Positions 45,579 to 53,283 of a stretch of DNA of 64,000 nucleotides are shown piece after piece. Numbering within the stretch: position 1 is the stretch's first letter; each line of letters opens with the position of its first letter. The stretch is from NCBI RefSeq assembly GCF_004123805.1, contig NZ_RWJX01000007.1, forward strand, positions 28,808 to 92,807. The letters are read 5' to 3'. A program made the position numbers and the translations under genes. The DNA is from Cellulomonas endophytica. GTDB taxonomy: Bacteria; Actinomycetota; Actinomycetes; Actinomycetales; Cellulomonadaceae. A model generated the notes under the pieces. It worked only from the letters and a program-made list of their open reading frames with translations. It was not told the origin of the DNA and did no database searches.

Positions 45579-47888
45579 TCAGGCCGGGTCGGCCAGGCCC
45601 GGGGGCAGCGGCCGCGCGTGCAGCACGTGCAGCGCGCGCGTCGGCCGGGTGAGCGCGACGTAGAGGTCGCCCGCGCCCTCCTCGAGGACGGCCGCCGGCT
45701 CCACGAGCACGACGAGGTCGAACTCCAGGCCCTTGGCGGTGCGCGCGTCGAGCACGGCCACCGCCGCGTCGGGGTCGGCGGTGGCGGTCGCCCGTCCCGA
45801 GCCGGCCGCGGCGCCGGAGGCCTCGAGCGCAGCCGCGACCACCGTCCGCAGCGCCACGACGGCGCCCGCCGGGGCGAGCACGGCGACCCGCCCGGCACCG
45901 GAGGCGTCGCGGACCTCGCGCAGCCCGGCGGCCGCCACGGCCGCGGCCCGCTCGAGGAGCGCGGGCGGCAGCCCGCCCGTGGGCGCCCCGTCCGGCACCG
46001 GCCCCGCCGCGACCGCCTCGAGCCGCAGCGCGTCCGGCACGTCCCGGGCCGCGGTCTGCGGCGAGACGGGCAGGCCCGCGGCCACGGCCACCCGGTGCGC
46101 CGCCTCCGCCACCGCCGCCGGCGTGCGGTAGTTCACGGTGAGCTCGGCCTGCCGCCACGACCCGCGCAGGACGGGGTCGAGCGCCTCCGACCACCGGTGC
46201 GCACCGGCGGGCGCGCTCGTCTGCGCCACGTCGCCGACGATCGTCAGCGACCGGGTCGGCACCCGTCGCACGAGGACGCGCCACGCCATGGCCGACAGCT
46301 CCTGCGCCTCGTCGACGACGACGTGCCCGTACGTCCAGCTCCGGTCCGCGGCGGCGCGCTCGGCCGTCGTCAGCGCGGGACCCCCGGCGGTGAAGCGGTC
46401 GGCGAGCAGCTCGGCCGACACCATGCCGCCCGCGCCGGTCTGCTCCAGCACGTGCCGGGCGTAGGCCACCTCCTCCTGGCGCCGCCGGGCGTCCTCGCGC
46501 GCCTGGGCCCGGGCCGCGGCGTCGTCCTCGCCGAGCAGCTCCGCGGCCTCGTCGAGCAGCGGCACGTCCGCCGGCGTCCACGGGGCGTCCGGGTCGCGGC
46601 GCAGGAGCTCGCGCTCGGCGGGGGTGAGCATCGGCGCGGCGTGCTCGAGCCGCCAGGGCCGCGACCACAGGTCCGACAGGAGCTTCTGGGGCGTCAGGGG
46701 CATCCAGGCGAGGTTGAGGGCGACGCGGATCTCGCGGGTCGTGCGCAGCTCCTCGACCACCTCGGCCCGGTCCTCGGGCGCCACCTCGTAGCCGAGCTGG
46801 GCGACGTACTGCCCGGCGAGCCGCGAGAGCATCTCGCGCACGAAGGTCGCGCGCGCCTCGTTGTGCGGCCGGCCGTTGCGGCGCGCGCGGCCCATCGCCG
46901 CGACCACGTCCCCGGGCCGGACGACGACCGTCCGCCCGTCGAGGCGCACGGTCACCGGCGCGTCGGGCACCCGCTGGCGGTGCCGGACCGCCCGGGCCAC
47001 GACCTCCGCCATCGCCGCACGGCCCTTGAGCGCGGCCACCGCGTCGTCCTCGCGGCCGTCGGCGACGACGCCGGGCACGAGCTCGGCGACCGTGGTCGTG
47101 ACCACGCCCGTCTCCCCGAGGGAGGGCAGGACCTGGTCGATGTACCGCAGGAAGGTGCGCGAGGGCCCGACGAGGAGCACGCCCGAGCGCTCGAGCGTGC
47201 GCCGGTGGGCGTACAGCAGGTAGGCGGTCCGGTGCAGGGCCACGGCGGTCTTGCCCGTGCCGGGGCCGCCCTGCACGACGAGCGCGCCCTGCAGCTCCGA
47301 GCGGATGATCGCGTCCTGCTCGGCCTGGATGGTGGCGACGATGTCGTGCATCCGCCCCGTCCGCGCCGCCGCCAGCGCGGCGACGAGGGCGCCCTCCCCG
47401 GCGAGGGCCGGCAGGTCCCCGCCCTCCTGGACCCCGTCCAGGTCGAGCAGCTCGTCCTCCAGCCCCGTGACCGTGCGGCCGCGCAGGACGAGGTGGCGGC
47501 GGCGGACGACGCCGTCGGGGTGGGCCGCCGTCGCGCGGTAGAAGGCCTGGGCCGCGGGCGCGCGCCAGTCGATGAGCAGCGGGGTCTGCTGCTCGTCGGT
47601 GAGGCCGATGCGACCGATGTGGCGCTGGCCACCGCCGGTGAGGTCCAGGCGGCCGAAGGCGAGGCGGTCCTCGACGGCCTCGAGCTGGCGCAGCCGGTCC
47701 TCGTGGAGGGTGGCGAACGCGTCCCGCTCCGACCGGTTCTGGGGGGAGCCGGAGGGGCCCTCGGCGCGCACCCGGCGCAACCGGTCCCGGGTGCGGGCCC
47801 GCAGGTCGTCGAGCCGGGCGTAGAGGCCGTCGACGGTGGCCTGCTCCTGCCGGAGCTGGCCCTCGAGCGTGTGCTCGCCACCTGTCAC
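45579..47888 (-). CDS. HelD/HelR-like UvrD-family ATPase (RNA polymerase recycling factor type)
   Basis: 769 residues. An N-terminal antiparallel coiled coil (LEGQLRQEQATVDGLYARLD and following, about 8-60) precedes a split superfamily-1 motor. The motor has Walker A QGGPGTGKTAVAL, VLLVGPSRTFLRYIDQVLPS, DEAQELSAMAWRVL (motif II), IVGDVAQTS (III), LTVNYRTP (IV), AKGLEFDLVVL and YVALTRPT (V/VI). That order, without UvrD 2B features, is that of actinobacterial HelD, which removes RNA polymerase from DNA; HelR in Streptomyces and Mycobacterium also protects against rifamycins. GTG 47888 is followed by TGGEHTLE. No rifamycin-associated element was recognised upstream. Next gene downstream is serA. 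Confidence 0.85.
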   Translation of the reverse strand: MTGGEHTLEGQLRQEQATVDGLYARLDDLRARTRDRLRRVRAEGPSGSPQNRSERDAFATLHEDRLRQLEAVEDRLAFGRLDLTGGGQRHIGRIGLTDEQQTPLLIDWRAPAAQAFYRATAAHPDGVVRRRHLVLRGRTVTGLEDELLDLDGVQEGGDLPALAGEGALVAALAAARTGRMHDIVATIQAEQDAIIRSELQGALVVQGGPGTGKTAVALHRTAYLLYAHRRTLERSGVLLVGPSRTFLRYIDQVLPSLGETGVVTTTVAELVPGVVADGREDDAVAALKGRAAMAEVVARAVRHRQRVPDAPVTVRLDGRTVVVRPGDVVAAMGRARRNGRPHNEARATFVREMLSRLAGQYVAQLGYEVAPEDRAEVVEELRTTREIRVALNLAWMPLTPQKLLSDLWSRPWRLEHAAPMLTPAERELLRRDPDAPWTPADVPLLDEAAELLGEDDAAARAQAREDARRRQEEVAYARHVLEQTGAGGMVSAELLADRFTAGGPALTTAERAAADRSWTYGHVVVDEAQELSAMAWRVLVRRVPTRSLTIVGDVAQTSAPAGAHRWSEALDPVLRGSWRQAELTVNYRTPAAVAEAAHRVAVAAGLPVSPQTAARDVPDALRLEAVAAGPVPDGAPTGGLPPALLERAAAVAAAGLREVRDASGAGRVAVLAPAGAVVALRTVVAAALEASGAAAGSGRATATADPDAAVAVLDARTAKGLEFDLVVLVEPAAVLEEGAGDLYVALTRPTRALHVLHARPLPPGLADPA

Positions 47889-48017
47889 GCCGTGCGCTCC
47901 CCGTCCTCGACCGGCCCGGACCGCCCACCGGTCCGTCCCCCTGCGGGACCCGTCGGCGGCGTCGCGGGTCGTGGGACGACACCGCGGCGCTCGCCCGTCC
48001 GGGCGCGGGGGGCCGTC

Positions 48018-48023
48018 TATTAT
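48018..48023 (+). promoter_or_regulatory. Candidate -10 box of the signalling operon
   Basis: TATTAT at 48018-48023 is the only AT-only hexamer in the 249-base gap between the HelD-like gene and the receiver-PP2C gene. It would give a leader of about 110 bases. A minus-strand use for the HelD-like gene is also possible. Confidence 0.45.
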
Positions 48024-48137
48024 CCGACGCGGGTCCCCGCGCGCGGGACACCGGTCCACGCCGCTCACGGCGGCCCGGCGTCCGGGGCCCCGCGCGGCCG
48101 GTCCCGGCCGGGCGCCCACCAGCGGGCAGGAGGCGGT

Positions 48138-49448
48138 GTGGGACCGGTCCACGAGCCCGTGCCCGGGCCGCTGCCGACCGCGCGCGCGGTCGGCGCCCCG
48201 GAGGGCGTGCTGCGCGTGCTCCTCGTCGAGGACGACGAGGGCGACGCGGTGCTGGTGCGCGAGCACCTGGCCGACGCGGGCCTGGACGTCGCGCTCGTCT
48301 GGGCACGGACCCTCGACGAGGCCCTCGGGCGGCTCGACGCCGACTGCGTGCTCCTCGACCTCGGCCTGCCGGACGCGCGGGGGATCGACGCGGTCGCGCG
48401 GCTCCTGGCGGCCGGGTCGCCCCCGGTCGTGGTGCTCACCGGCCTCACCGGGACGGGTGCGGGGCTGGAGGCGGTCGCGGCCGGCGCCCAGGACTACCTC
48501 GTCAAGCAGGACGTCGAGCCCGAGGCGCTCGGGCGCGCCGTGCGCTACGCCGTGCAGCGCCGCCGCTGGGAGACCGCGGAGCGCGAGCTGTTCCGCAGCG
48601 ACGTGCGCGCGCGCGAGACGCTGCGCCTCGAGCGGGCGCTGCTGCCGCGGCCCGTGCTGCACGACCCCGACCTCGTCGTCGAGGTCGCCTACCGGGCGGG
48701 CCGCGACGGCGTCCTGGGCGGCGACTTCTACGACGTCGTCGAGCGCCCGGACGGCACGGTCCTCGCGGTGGTCGGCGACGTCTGCGGGCACGGGCCCGAC
48801 GAGGCCGCCCTCGGCGCCACCCTGCGCACCGCGTGGCGCACCCTCGTCCTCGCCGACCACGCCCCGGGCCGTCTCCTGGCGCTGCTGGAACGCGTGCTCG
48901 TCAGCGAGCGTGCCGACGACGCGGTCTTCACCACCCTGGCGATGCTCGTCGTCGCCCCCGACCGGGCCGGCGCCGACCTCTACCTGGCCGGGCACCCGGC
49001 CGCCCTGCTCGTCGGGCCCCCGGCGCGGACGCTGCCGGTGGCGGCCCGCGGCCGCGCGCTCGGGCTGCCGCTCGGCGCGGGCGGGTGGGACCCGGTGCAC
49101 GTCGACCTCGCGGCGGGGTGGCGGGTGCTGCTCCACACGGACGGCCTCCTCGAGGCCACCCTGGCGGGGACCGGCGAGCGGCTCGGGACGGAGCGGCTCC
49201 TCGAGGTCGTCGACCGCGTGGCGGGGCCGTCCCCGGCGTCGTCGGCGTCGTCGGGGCCCGTCGGCGACGTCGGGTCCGCCGGGTCCGTCGGGTCCGTCGG
49301 GTCCGTCGGGCACGGCCTGCTCGACCGGCTCGACGGCGCCCCGTCCCGGGCACACCTCGTCGACCGGGTCGTGGACGCCGTGCAGGCGCTGCACGGCGGG
49401 CCGCTCGTCGACGACGCGGCACTCGTCCTCGTCGGGCGGCGCCGGTGA
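48138..49448 (+). CDS. Response regulator with SpoIIE-type PP2C phosphatase output
   Basis: 436 residues. The receiver domain (about 28-150) shows the acidic pair VEDDEGDAV, phospho-acceptor Asp in DCVLLDLGLPDARG, Thr/Ser switch VVLTGLTGTG and Lys in YLVKQD. A helical linker holds LRLERALLPRPVLHDPDLVV. A PP2C/SpoIIE domain (about 200-390) follows, with GGDFYDVVERPDG and VVGDVCGHGPDEA for metal binding, AGHPAALLV and LLHTDGLLEA. The tail holds four 9-base repeats (49271-49306). Such RsbU/RssB-like proteins dephosphorylate anti-sigma-factor antagonists, so the output is probably a partner-switching sigma pathway elsewhere in the genome. GTG 48138 has AGGAGG 4 bases before. Its stop overlaps the kinase start. 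Confidence 0.9.
   Translation: MGPVHEPVPGPLPTARAVGAPEGVLRVLLVEDDEGDAVLVREHLADAGLDVALVWARTLDEALGRLDADCVLLDLGLPDARGIDAVARLLAAGSPPVVVLTGLTGTGAGLEAVAAGAQDYLVKQDVEPEALGRAVRYAVQRRRWETAERELFRSDVRARETLRLERALLPRPVLHDPDLVVEVAYRAGRDGVLGGDFYDVVERPDGTVLAVVGDVCGHGPDEAALGATLRTAWRTLVLADHAPGRLLALLERVLVSERADDAVFTTLAMLVVAPDRAGADLYLAGHPAALLVGPPARTLPVAARGRALGLPLGAGGWDPVHVDLAAGWRVLLHTDGLLEATLAGTGERLGTERLLEVVDRVAGPSPASSASSGPVGDVGSAGSVGSVGSVGHGLLDRLDGAPSRAHLVDRVVDAVQALHGGPLVDDAALVLVGRRR
49271..49309 (+). repeat. 9-bp tandem repeat inside receiver-PP2C gene
   Basis: CGGGTCCGT-type units at 49271, 49280, 49289 and 49298, plus a partial unit, coding Gly-Ser-Val/Ala repeats near the C-terminus. Confidence 0.8.
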
Positions 49449-51232
49449 GCGGCCCGGGGCGCCGGCCGCCGCGCGCCTTCTCCCTGCGCCGCCGGGTGGA
49501 GACGCTCCTGGCCGTGGCCGGCCTGGCGCTGGGCCTCGTCATCGCCGCCACGGTGCTCGTCTTCGTGCAGCTCGCCGAGCAGCAGCGGGTCGTCACGGAC
49601 GACTTCTTCACCGCGGTCACGCGCGCCGACGCCGCCCACCTCGCGCTGGTCGACGCCGAGGCGGCGGTGCGGGGCTACGCCCTCACGGGACGGGTCGACA
49701 CGCTCGCGCCCTACCTCGACGCGACGTCGTCGTCGGACACCTTCGCGGCGGTGGCGGCGGCGCTGGCCCGCGAGGGGTCGGTCGCGCCCGGGGTCGTCGC
49801 CGCGGCGGAGGGGGTGCAGGAGCGTGCCGACGCCTGGCGCACCGGGTTCGCCGAGCCGCTCGTCGCCGAGGTGGCCGCCGGCGGCCCGCAGGCCGTCGGC
49901 GCCCGGGAGGTCGAGTCCGGCCGCCGGTCCTTCGACGAGGTGCGGGCCGCCGCGCTCGCGTTCGAGGGCGCCCTGCGCGCGGAGCGCCTCGCGGCGGTGC
50001 GCGAGCTGGGCACGTGGACGGCCCTCGCCCAGCTCATCGTCGTGCTCCTCGTCGTGGCCGCGGTGGTCGTCGGCGTGGCGCTGTGGACCCAGCTGCGCCG
50101 GTGGGTGACCCAGCCCGTGGACGCGCTCGCGGCGGACGCCCGGATCGTCAGCGAGGGCGACGTGGGTCACCGGGTCGCCTCGACCGGGCCGGGGGAGATC
50201 GCCGCGCTCGCGCGGGACGTGGAGCGCATGCGGACCACGCTCGTGGAGCAGATGCGGGCCGCGCAGGCGGCGGGCGCCGAGGTCGCGCGGGCCCATGCGC
50301 GGCTGGAGGAGCAGGCCGCGGAGCTCCAGCGCTCGAACCGGGACCTCGAGCAGTTCGCGTACGTGGCCTCCCACGACCTGCAGGAGCCGCTGCGCAAGGT
50401 CGCCTCGTTCACGCAGCTGCTCCAGAAGCGGTACGGCGGCCAGCTCGACGAGCGGGCGGACCAGTACATCGCCTTCGCCACGGACGGCGCCCGCCGGATG
50501 CAGCAGCTCATCACGGACCTGCTGGAGTTCTCGCGGGTCGGACGCACGACGGGCACCGGGGGCGACGTCCCGCTCGAGGCGGCCCTCGCCGACGCCCTCG
50601 ACGCCCTCGAGCACCGGCTCGTCGAGACCGGTGCCACGGTCACGCACGACCCGCTGCCGGTGGTGCACGGGGAGCGGGCGCTGCTCGTGCAGCTCCTGCA
50701 GAACCTCGTCGGGAACGCCGTGAAGTTCGCCCACCCGGACCGCCCGCCGCGCGTCCACCTGGAGGCCTGGCGCACCCCGGAGGGCTGGGAGCTCGAGTGC
50801 CGGGACGACGGGATCGGCATCGACCCGCAGTACGCCGAGCGCGTCTTCGTCATCTTCCAGCGGCTGCACCCCAAGGACGTCTACGCCGGCACGGGGATCG
50901 GGCTGGCCCTGTGCAAGAAGATCGTGGAGCACCACGGGGGGCAGATCCGCGTCGCCCCCACGCCCGAGGGCGAGGTCGGCACCCGGATCCGCTGGACCCT
51001 GCCCGACCCCGTGACCGGTGCGGTGGCCGACCCCGTGGCCCACCCGGTGCCCGAGCCCCTGGCCGACCCCGTGGCCGACCCCGTGGCCGACCCCGTCGCC
51101 GACCCGGTGGCCGGGCCGACGGCCGCCCCGGAGGGCCGCGCCGACGAGGCCGCGTCCCCCGTGCCGGCGGCCGCCCCCGGCGGCGGCACGACGCACGACC
51201 CCCACGGGCACCGGCCCGTGGGGGACCAGTAG
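49445..51232 (+). CDS. Membrane histidine kinase (CHASE3-HAMP-HisKA-HATPase)
   Basis: 595 residues. Helix 1 (about 19-43) and helix 2 (about 195-218) frame an extracytoplasmic CHASE3-like domain with LVDAEAAVRGYALTGRVDTL. HAMP (about 219-272) and a coiled coil follow. The phospho-acceptor His is in YVASHDLQEPLRKV near 310, the N-box in LLQNLVGNAVKF, G1 in CRDDGIGID and G2 in YAGTGIGLALCKKIVE. The H-box and the rest resemble the phytochrome-like kinases that pair with single-domain receivers of Rcp1 type. A 75-residue Pro/Ala/Asp tail made of VADP repeats closes the protein. It overlaps the PP2C regulator by GTGA and is followed 30 bases later by such a receiver. Confidence 0.92.
   Translation: MSGPGRRPPRAFSLRRRVETLLAVAGLALGLVIAATVLVFVQLAEQQRVVTDDFFTAVTRADAAHLALVDAEAAVRGYALTGRVDTLAPYLDATSSSDTFAAVAAALAREGSVAPGVVAAAEGVQERADAWRTGFAEPLVAEVAAGGPQAVGAREVESGRRSFDEVRAAALAFEGALRAERLAAVRELGTWTALAQLIVVLLVVAAVVVGVALWTQLRRWVTQPVDALAADARIVSEGDVGHRVASTGPGEIAALARDVERMRTTLVEQMRAAQAAGAEVARAHARLEEQAAELQRSNRDLEQFAYVASHDLQEPLRKVASFTQLLQKRYGGQLDERADQYIAFATDGARRMQQLITDLLEFSRVGRTTGTGGDVPLEAALADALDALEHRLVETGATVTHDPLPVVHGERALLVQLLQNLVGNAVKFAHPDRPPRVHLEAWRTPEGWELECRDDGIGIDPQYAERVFVIFQRLHPKDVYAGTGIGLALCKKIVEHHGGQIRVAPTPEGEVGTRIRWTLPDPVTGAVADPVAHPVPEPLADPVADPVADPVADPVAGPTAAPEGRADEAASPVPAAAPGGGTTHDPHGHRPVGDQ
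51023..51114 (+). repeat. 12-bp tandem repeat coding VADP in the kinase tail
   Basis: About seven to eight units of GTGGCCGACCCC with small changes, all in frame. Length variation by slippage would add or remove four residues each time. Confidence 0.8.
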
Positions 51233-51248
51233 CCCCCTTTTCGGGGGC
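51232..51248 (+). promoter_or_regulatory. Hairpin spanning the kinase stop codon
   Basis: GCCCCC-TTTTC-GGGGGC, six perfect pairs with a T-rich loop, begins inside the TAG stop of the kinase and ends 14 bases before the next start. It may set the ratio of kinase to receiver. Confidence 0.55.
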
Positions 51249-51262
51249 GGGACGGAGCACAC

Positions 51263-51706
51263 GTGCAGGAGCGCGAGGGACGGGTGGTCGAGGTCCTCCT
51301 CGTCGAGGACGACCCCGGGGACGTGCTCATGACGCGGGAGGCGTTCGAGGACAACAAGCTGCGCAACCGGCTGACCGTGGTGCCGGACGGGGTGGAGGCG
51401 CTGCAGTACCTGCGGCGCGAGGGGGAGCACACGGACGCGGTCACGCCGGACCTCGTGCTCCTCGACCTCAACCTGCCGCGCATGAGCGGCCGGGAGGTGC
51501 TCGAGGAGATGAAGGGCGACCCCGTCCTGCGGTCCATCCCCGTGGTCGTGCTCACCACCTCCGAGGCCGACGAGGACGTGCGCAGCTCCTACGCGCTGCA
51601 CGCCAACGCGTACGTGACGAAGCCGGTGGACTTCGACCGCTTCATCGACGTGGTGCGGCAGATCGACGAGTTCTTCGTCGAGGTGGTGCGGCTGCCGGGC
51701 CGGTGA
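51263..51706 (+). CDS. Single-domain response regulator (Rcp1-like)
   Basis: 147 residues, a receiver and nothing else. Acidic pair VEDDPGD, long Rcp1-type insertion before beta3, phospho-acceptor Asp68 in [14 protein letters not shown], switch Thr in [10 protein letters not shown] and Lys in AYVTKPVDF. No DNA-binding part, so it acts by contact or as a phosphate shuttle. It directly follows its likely kinase. Together with the receiver-PP2C protein this makes a two-receiver branch point: one kinase may feed both. GTG 51263 has GGACGGAGC about 5 bases before it. Confidence 0.92.
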   Translation: MQEREGRVVEVLLVEDDPGDVLMTREAFEDNKLRNRLTVVPDGVEALQYLRREGEHTDAVTPDLVLLDLNLPRMSGREVLEEMKGDPVLRSIPVVVLTTSEADEDVRSSYALHANAYVTKPVDFDRFIDVVRQIDEFFVEVVRLPGR

Positions 51707-51776
51707 CGGCCGCCCGCCCGGGAAGCATCCCCGCGCCCCCGGTGTTGGGCACGGCAGGACGACGAGGAGGTGGAGC

Positions 51777-52709
51777 GTGCTCGACCCGAGCGAGCTGTAC
51801 ACGGTGGACGAGGACGTGGCGGAGGAGGTCCGCACGCGGGTGGTCGACGGTCGCGGGCCCGTGCTGGTGCACACCCTGCGGGGCTTCGTCGACGCGGGGC
51901 AGGCAGGTGCGACGGCGGCGGAGCACCTGACCTCGACGCTCCCGACGAAGCGCCTGGCGACCTTCGACGCGGACGCACTGGTGGACTACCGGTCGCGGCG
52001 TCCCCTCATGACCTTCGACGCCACGACGTGGACGAGCTACGACGCGCCCGAGCTCGTCGTGGACGTCGTGCAGGACGCGGAGGGCGTGCCCTTCCTGCTG
52101 CTGCACGGCGTGGAGCCCGACGTGCAGTGGGAGCGCTGGGTCGCGGCCGTGCAGGAGCTCGTGGAGCGCTTCGCCGTCCCCCTGACGGTCGGCGTCCACG
52201 GCATCCCCATGGGCATCCCGCACACGCGGCCGCTCACCGTGACCGCGCACGGGACGCGGCCCGAGCTCGTGGCGGACCGCACGCCGTGGTTCGGCACCGT
52301 GCAGGTGCCGGCGGCGGCGGGTGCCCTGCTCGAGCTGCGGCTGGGCCAGGCCGGCCACGACGCCATGGGCTACGCGGTGCACGTGCCCCACTACCTCGCG
52401 CAGTCGCCGTTCCCGCAGGCCGCGATCGCGGCGCTCGGGTGCGTCGAGCGCAGGACCGGCCTCGAGCTCGGCGTGGACCGGCTCGCCCCCGCGGCGGAGG
52501 AGACGATGCTCGAGGTCGAGCGGCAGGTGCAGGGCTCCGACGAGGTCGCGCAGGTCGTGCACGCGCTGGAGGAGCAGTACGACGCCTTCACCCGCAACCT
52601 CGGCCGCTCGAACCTCCTCGGGACGACGACGGAGCTGCCGACCGCCGACGAGCTCGGCGCGGAGTTCGAGCGGTTCCTCGCCCAGCAGGACGACGGCCAG
52701 GCGCGCTGA
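51777..52709 (+). CDS. PAC2-family protein
   Basis: 310 residues. Matches the PAC2 family (proteasome assembly chaperone 2-like, PF09754): PVLVHTLRGFVDAGQAGATA at the start, FDADALVDYRSRRPLMTFD, FLLLHGVEPDVQWERWVAAV, VHGIPMGIPHTRPL and GAVQ-type FGTVQVPAAAGALLELRLGQ. The actinobacterial members are ATP-grasp-unrelated proteins of unknown biochemical role; a proteasome link is only a family hint. The C-terminal 60 residues form a helical, acidic region (EQYDAFTRNLGRSNLLGTT). GTG 51777 has GGAGGTGGAG directly upstream. It follows the signalling cassette at 70 bases and could share its transcript. Confidence 0.85.
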   Translation: MLDPSELYTVDEDVAEEVRTRVVDGRGPVLVHTLRGFVDAGQAGATAAEHLTSTLPTKRLATFDADALVDYRSRRPLMTFDATTWTSYDAPELVVDVVQDAEGVPFLLLHGVEPDVQWERWVAAVQELVERFAVPLTVGVHGIPMGIPHTRPLTVTAHGTRPELVADRTPWFGTVQVPAAAGALLELRLGQAGHDAMGYAVHVPHYLAQSPFPQAAIAALGCVERRTGLELGVDRLAPAAEETMLEVERQVQGSDEVAQVVHALEEQYDAFTRNLGRSNLLGTTTELPTADELGAEFERFLAQQDDGQAR

Positions 52710-52840
52710 CCTCGCGGGTCCCGCCCCACGGCGGACGGGTGCCGCGGTCCGGACCGGCGACGACCTGGGCGGGGACCATGGCGCCCGCGCGGCCCAGGTG
52801 CCAGGATGACCGGCGTTGCAGTGACGTACCGACGCTCGAC

Positions 52841-52937
52841 GGTGAGGGGTCCGACGGACCCCTCACCACGGTTCGTGGCGGCTGCCGCCACGAGGCTGGA
52901 CGTGGGGCATTGCGGCACGGCCGGGCGGTCCGCCCGG
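52841..52937 (+). promoter_or_regulatory. Three successive hairpins in the cold-shock gene leader
   Basis: Stem 1 is 12 perfect pairs with a 3-base loop (52841-52852 with 52856-52867). Stem 2 is 8 pairs (52874-52881 with 52885-52892). Stem 3 is CCGGGCGG/CCGCCCGG (52921-52937), almost without a loop. Stem 1 could also end the PAC2 transcript. The rest may be a cold-sensing leader like that of E. coli cspA. Confidence 0.6.
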
Positions 52938-52968
52938 TCGCCACCGGCAGGACGAAGAGGACAGGCAC

Positions 52969-53172
52969 ATGGCACAGGGCGCGGTCAAGTGGTTCAACGC
53001 GGAGAAGGGCTTCGGGTTCATCGCCCAGGACGGCGGCGGAGCCGACGTCTTCGTCCACTACTCCGCCATCGACAGCTCCGGCTACCGCTCGCTCGACGAG
53101 GGCCAGCGCGTCGAGTTCGAGATCACGCAGGGTCCGAAGGGCCCGCAGGCCGAGGGGGTCCGCCCCCTCTAG
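52969..53172 (+). CDS. Cold-shock protein CspA family
   Basis: 67-residue single OB fold that binds single-stranded RNA and DNA and melts mRNA structure at low temperature. RNP1 GFGFIA and RNP2 VFVHYSAI are present, with [11 protein letters not shown] at the start and QAEGVRPL at the end. ATG 52969 lies about 8 bases after AGGACAGG. The leader is long and strongly folded (three stems within 130 bases), which points to post-transcriptional control. A convergent terminator separates it from the spermidine-synthase-like gene. Which of several Csp paralogues this is cannot be said. Confidence 0.96.
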   Translation: MAQGAVKWFNAEKGFGFIAQDGGGADVFVHYSAIDSSGYRSLDEGQRVEFEITQGPKGPQAEGVRPL

Positions 53173-53202
53173 GGCCGGTGGCCGCCGGTGCGGCCGCCAC
53201 GT

Positions 53203-53236
53203 GACGGGTCGCCACCCCTCGGGGTGGCGGCCCGTC
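53203..53236. terminator. Terminator between csp and spermidine-synthase-like gene
   Basis: A 15-pair stem with one mismatch: GACGGG/CCCGTC outside, CGCCACCCC/GGGGTGGCG inside, 2-base loop. Convergent genes on both sides. Confidence 0.75.
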
Positions 53237-53283
53237 GCCGTGCTCGGCCGGCGCCGTGCCCGGCGTCGGTGCGCGACCGGTCG

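Noticed and set aside
47889..48137. Rifamycin-associated element upstream of the HelD-like gene
   Set aside because: Only an unrelated CGGACC/GGTCCG palindrome is present; the 19-base element was not recognised.
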